Source: Thermoplasmatales archaeon ex4484_6 (GTDB lineage: Archaea; Thermoplasmatota; Penumbrarchaeia; Penumbrarchaeales; Penumbrarchaeaceae). Taken from it: a stretch of 9,325 bases of DNA. Positions 6,901 to 9,325 of this stretch are shown here, in pieces. The notes under the pieces are model-generated. The model did not search any database. It had not been told where the DNA came from and worked only from the letters and a program-made list of their open reading frames with translations. Where the stretch lies: positions 1 to 9,325 of the forward strand of contig NJDO01000064.1 in the NCBI GenBank assembly GCA_002254385.1, in the 5' to 3' direction. How positions within the stretch are numbered: position 1 is the stretch's first letter; each line of letters opens with the position of its first letter. The translations under genes were made by a program, and so were the position numbers.

Positions 6901-6913
6901 GTTTTATTAATTG
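6901..6913. promoter_or_regulatory. Overlapping bidirectional TATA element between two divergent genes
   Basis: The AT-rich core TTTTATTAATTG spans 6902-6913. Read on the plus strand, TTTTATTA is centred about 27 bp before the ATG at 6933, which makes that message leaderless or nearly so. Read on the minus strand, AATTAATA would start transcription near 6882, leaving about a 14-nt leader with GGGG before the ATG at 6867. The two boxes overlap, so the divergent genes may compete for or share the same TBP site. Confidence 0.55.
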
Positions 6914-6932
6914 CACCCCGCCTGTTTAATCG

Positions 6933-8306
6933 ATGATGTCGGACCCTGTCCAACATATTCCACCGGAGATAATTAATTTTTTCAGGGAGAACGTCGGCGA
7001 GATACTCCTGGTGAAGGGTCCTCCCGGTTCGGGAAAGACCATGTTCTCCCTGGAATGCATGAAGTCGCTGTGTCGTGAGAAGAGAGGCATAACCATATTT
7101 CCGAGGATGGATGCCGATCAGCTGAACTCCGAATATTCCTGGCTGATGGATGATAGGGCGGACCATAATCTGCTTCCCTTTCACGGGAACACAAAGATGG
7201 CGGACCCCAACTGGTTCAAGAGGGAGTTCGAGTACCTGAACTCCAAGGGCGAAGGGAAGATAGGTTTCATGCTGTTCGATCCCATCAATGCCATAACTGA
7301 ACAGTACGAGAATCCCGAGAGAAAGATGAAGGAGATAGTTTCTCTCGTCCAGAGTTCGAACGTGTCCGCGATAGTGGTACAGGAGAAGGAAGATACAACA
7401 TATCTCGATCATCTTGCCGGGGGAGTGGTCCGTCTCTATTTCGACGAGAGGGAAGGCAGAAGGTTCAGGGCCCTCAGGTTCGAGAAGTTGAGGGGGGTCG
7501 AGGTCAAGAACTCCAATTACCTCTTCACCCTGCATTCCGGCTTTTTCAGGGCATTCCATCCGTGGTCGGTGGATACGGTCCGAAAGGGTGATTGGGTCCC
7601 GATAGAGGATTCGGAGACCCACTTCTCCACCGGTCTGGAGGACCTTGACAGGATACTGGGTGGAGGCTTCAAGAGGGGTTCATACAACATACTTGACGTG
7701 GATGACAACATCCTCTCCTCGGAGTACCTCCTTCTCCTGCGGCCGGTTCTGCTAAATTTCCTTCATCATGACCAGGGCGTCATAATGATCACTCCGGCCG
7801 GTGAGCACCCGGAATCTATAAGGAATGATCTGGGGACCTACATAGATATTGAAAGGATATCCGACAAGCTCTATTTCCTTGACTATTTCACCGCCACATC
7901 GAGAAAGGAATACATAATCCCGATGAGCAGCACCACCAGACGGGAGGGCGCCCAGCAGAAGGGTATGGAGGTCATACAGAGGTTGAGGGGCAGGGAGAAC
8001 AAACCATATCTCGACTTCGTGGGCCTCGATACCCTGGAATATCTCATCGGCGAATCACTGACATTGAGACGCCTCCTGACGGGGGTCTCCCAGTCAAAGG
8101 TCACGAAGACCCTGGGTATCGGTCTGGCAAAGCCCGGTCTGAAGATCGGCCAGGGAATAAGGAACATGTCCGATGTATACATACGGATGGTGAAGATCCA
8201 CTCCATACCCTGTTTCTTCGGGGTCAAACCGGAAACATCTCTCTACGCGATACTGCCGAGCGAGAGGGATGGGTTCCCCAATCTGGAACTCGTACCGCTG
8301 ACCTAA
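6933..8306 (+). CDS. KaiC/GvpD/RAD55-family RecA-like ATPase with a degenerate second domain
   Basis: The 457-residue product has two RecA-like regions. The first starts like GvpD P-loop proteins (PPEIINFFRENVGEILLVKG) and has an intact Walker A, GPPGSGKT (29-36). IGFMLFD (110-116) is a probable Walker B, and LRFEKLRGVEVKNSNYLFTL (181-200) resembles the KaiC-type end of a domain. The second begins with the KaiC signature STGLEDLDRILGGGFKRGS (232-250), but the P-loop that should follow reads ILDVDDNILSSE and lacks the glycines and GK-T/S, so it probably does not hydrolyse ATP. Such proteins are common in archaea, usually as signalling or regulatory ATPases; GvpD itself represses gas-vesicle genes in haloarchaea, but no gas-vesicle genes are present here. 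The ATG at 6933 (or 6936) lies about 27 bp after a TATA box, suggesting leaderless translation. Its stop overlaps the nob1 stop. Confidence 0.85.
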   Translation: MMSDPVQHIPPEIINFFRENVGEILLVKGPPGSGKTMFSLECMKSLCREKRGITIFPRMDADQLNSEYSWLMDDRADHNLLPFHGNTKMADPNWFKREFEYLNSKGEGKIGFMLFDPINAITEQYENPERKMKEIVSLVQSSNVSAIVVQEKEDTTYLDHLAGGVVRLYFDEREGRRFRALRFEKLRGVEVKNSNYLFTLHSGFFRAFHPWSVDTVRKGDWVPIEDSETHFSTGLEDLDRILGGGFKRGSYNILDVDDNILSSEYLLLLRPVLLNFLHHDQGVIMITPAGEHPESIRNDLGTYIDIERISDKLYFLDYFTATSRKEYIIPMSSTTRREGAQQKGMEVIQRLRGRENKPYLDFVGLDTLEYLIGESLTLRRLLTGVSQSKVTKTLGIGLAKPGLKIGQGIRNMSDVYIRMVKIHSIPCFFGVKPETSLYAILPSERDGFPNLELVPLT

Positions 8307-8794
8307 TTCCTTTTCCTCGTCTTCCTGACGGGAGACCCGCATACCGGACACTCCGGACCGACATCATTCTCGAAGTACCTGCCGCATCCCCTGCATCTCC
8401 AGGTCCATTTCCACATTTCCCTTATGGTCCTCTCACCTATCTCCCCCGCGGGGATGAATTCGATCCCCACGGACGATAGAACGTTCTGAATACGGAAATC
8501 ATCCGTGACGACACTGACATCCCGAAGTTCCATCGCGAGTGCGATGATGGAGAGGTCCGCGGGGGAGAGGAGCTCCAGGTCCCCCGTGAGGGAAGCTTTC
8601 TCTTTGGCTGTTTCGATGTCCGGGGGGGACCTGACCTCTAGCCCCATCTCGAGGAGGTTCTCGAGGGTCCTTGCGGGAGCTCCCTTTCCGATCTCGTTTT
8701 TCACCTCATCCGTGATGATCACGGACTCGAAACCGGGGGGAATGGAGTTGAACCTTCCCGAGAGTATGGCAGAGGTGTCGAGTATGAGGAACAT
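8303..8794 (-). CDS. nob1: rRNA maturation endonuclease Nob1
   Basis: Nob1 is the PIN-domain endonuclease that cuts the 3' end of small-subunit rRNA in late ribosome assembly. The 163-residue product has the archaeal layout. The PIN domain (1 to about 120) carries acidic residues Asp6 in LDTSAIL, Glu30 in TDEVKNE, Asp80 in SPADLSIIALA and Asp98/Asp99 in VVTDDFRIQN. A zinc ribbon follows, with Cys134/Cys137 (CRGC) and Cys149/Cys152 (CPVC), and a basic tail KTRKRN completes it. All expected catalytic and metal ligands are present. The ATG at 8794 has no clear ribosome-binding site but sits about 27 bp after a TATA-like box, which suggests a leaderless message. Its TAG stop overlaps the TAA of the convergent ATPase gene within the four bases 8303-8306. 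Confidence 0.94.
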   Translation of the reverse strand: MFLILDTSAILSGRFNSIPPGFESVIITDEVKNEIGKGAPARTLENLLEMGLEVRSPPDIETAKEKASLTGDLELLSPADLSIIALAMELRDVSVVTDDFRIQNVLSSVGIEFIPAGEIGERTIREMWKWTWRCRGCGRYFENDVGPECPVCGSPVRKTRKRN

Positions 8795-8817
8795 CCGATC
8801 AGGTATGTGCGCGGGTG

Positions 8818-8826
8818 GTTAAATCA
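8818..8826 (-). promoter_or_regulatory. TATA-like box of nob1
   Basis: The minus strand reads TGATTTAAC from 8826 to 8818, centred about 27 bp before the nob1 ATG. It lies in the 49-bp gap after the stop of the upstream regulator gene. The spacing predicts transcription starting at or next to the ATG, consistent with the lack of a Shine-Dalgarno sequence. Confidence 0.5.
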
Positions 8827-8843
8827 GCTTCCCTGAAGCCCCC

Positions 8844-9325
8844 TCATCCGTCAAGAGGATAGTAGTGAACCCTCTTTCTTATCTTCTCCTCCATCACCAT
8901 CTGGGCGTTTGTGAGGAACTTGACATGGTAGAACACGACCTTCCTCGAGACGCCGACCCTCCTTGCTATCTGTACCTGGGTGATGCCGGGTTCCTTCTGT
9001 ATCTCCTTCAGTATGTTCTCCTGGATCCTGGAGAGCCTTATCTTTCCGGTATCCCGTTTCACTCCGGCCACCCAGAAGCACCTGTTGTTCCCGTCCTGTT
9101 CGGAGACGATCAGCTGCTCCTTTTCGAGGATGTTCATGTGGTGTGAGAGGGTCCCGACCTCGAGACCAACGGCCCTCTGGATGGCCCTGAAATGGTCACC
9201 GGGATGGTTCATGATGTGTTCGTAGATCTTCTTCCTGTTCTTCTGCTTGAGAAGCTCATCCTCCCTTAATCTGGAGAAGATGAGAGCTCCAACGATTATC
9301 AGGATGAGAAGGACCACGACTATCC
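8844..9325 (-). CDS. Membrane-anchored regulator with two winged-helix domains (5' end outside window)
   Basis: The frame runs off the right edge, so only the C-terminal 160 or so residues are seen. They start with a hydrophobic segment (IVVVLLILIIVGALIF) that should span the membrane, then a charged linker. A first winged helix follows (NRKKIYEHIMNHPGDHFRAI through TLSHHMNILEKEQLI), with an ArsR-like recognition helix. The second (LSRIQENILKEIQKEPGITQ through VVFYHVKFLTNAQMV) is followed by a basic end, KIRKRVHYYPLDG. This layout matches archaeal predicted regulators with two HTH domains (COG3398 type), where an extracellular or membrane sensor precedes cytoplasmic DNA-binding domains. A GTG at 9317 is in frame, but the frame stays open and hydrophobic beyond it, so it is probably not the start. 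DNA targets and signal are unknown. It is on the same strand as nob1, 49 bp upstream. Confidence 0.85.
   Translation of the reverse strand, partial: IVVVLLILIIVGALIFSRLREDELLKQKNRKKIYEHIMNHPGDHFRAIQRAVGLEVGTLSHHMNILEKEQLIVSEQDGNNRCFWVAGVKRDTGKIRLSRIQENILKEIQKEPGITQVQIARRVGVSRKVVFYHVKFLTNAQMVMEEKIRKRVHYYPLDG

Noticed and set aside
6831..7622. A 263-codon open frame on the minus strand opposite the ATPase gene
   Set aside because: It lies almost wholly within a well-supported gene with a Walker A motif, and its own translation shows no recognisable domain and has proline/histidine-rich, low-quality composition. It is a shadow frame.
6933..8306. Gas-vesicle gene cluster or circadian clock locus, based on the GvpD/KaiC-like protein
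   Set aside because: No gvpA or other gas-vesicle structural gene and no kaiB-like gene is present. The family is widespread in archaea without either system.
9315..9317. GTG as the start of the winged-helix regulator
   Set aside because: The frame remains open to the window edge and the hydrophobic segment continues upstream of the GTG, so the gene is more likely truncated by the window.
1..9325. tRNA genes, CRISPR repeats, insertion sequences or a defence island
   Set aside because: I saw no cloverleaf-like sequence, no regularly spaced repeat, no transposase or terminal repeats, and no recognised defence proteins. Genes are closely packed and of uniform composition.

Overview
The window looks like archaeal chromosomal DNA, probably a euryarchaeon and most likely from or near Thermoplasmatota. 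The evidence is an archaeal-type Nob1 (PIN domain plus zinc ribbon), a KaiC/GvpD/RAD55-family ATPase, a membrane-anchored regulator with two winged helices, separate PurS/PurL/PurQ subunits, TATA-like boxes about 25-30 bases before predicted transcript starts, two apparently leaderless genes, and heavy use of AGG/AGA arginine codons. The lineage is an inference; nothing here fixes it to genus level.

Layout from left to right. Bases 3-296 (+) hold the C-terminal end of a gene that enters from outside the window. A 184-bp gap follows, with a 34-bp inverted repeat and a TATA box, and then a small ABM-fold protein (481-774, +). It meets the end of the purine operon purS-purL-purQ (4253 down to 778, -) with only 3 bp between stop codons. 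These three genes encode the complete formylglycinamidine ribonucleotide (FGAM) synthase: PurQ releases ammonia from glutamine, PurL uses it with ATP to amidate FGAR, and PurS holds the complex together. They are tightly coupled (9-bp gap, then a 4-bp overlap) and appear to share one promoter upstream of purS.

A 181-bp divergent promoter region separates purS from a large OPT-family membrane transporter (4435-6600, +). The transporter gene overlaps tail to tail with a small lysine-rich hypothetical gene (6580-6867, -). That gene in turn shares a short AT-rich bidirectional promoter with a GvpD/KaiC-like ATPase gene (6933-8306, +). The ATPase gene overlaps tail to tail by 4 bp with nob1 (8303-8794, -), which encodes the endonuclease that matures the 3' end of 16S rRNA. 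The window ends inside a membrane-anchored regulator with two winged helices (8844 to the edge, -).

Most of this is housekeeping or widely distributed archaeal content. I see no tRNA, rRNA, CRISPR array, transposon or obvious defence cluster, and I do not claim an undescribed system. The points most worth checking are an inverted repeat sitting on the predicted purSLQ transcription start, an ATPase whose second RecA-like domain has lost its Walker A motif, an unidentified 95-residue protein sharing that ATPase's promoter, and a nearly perfect inverted repeat at 347-380.
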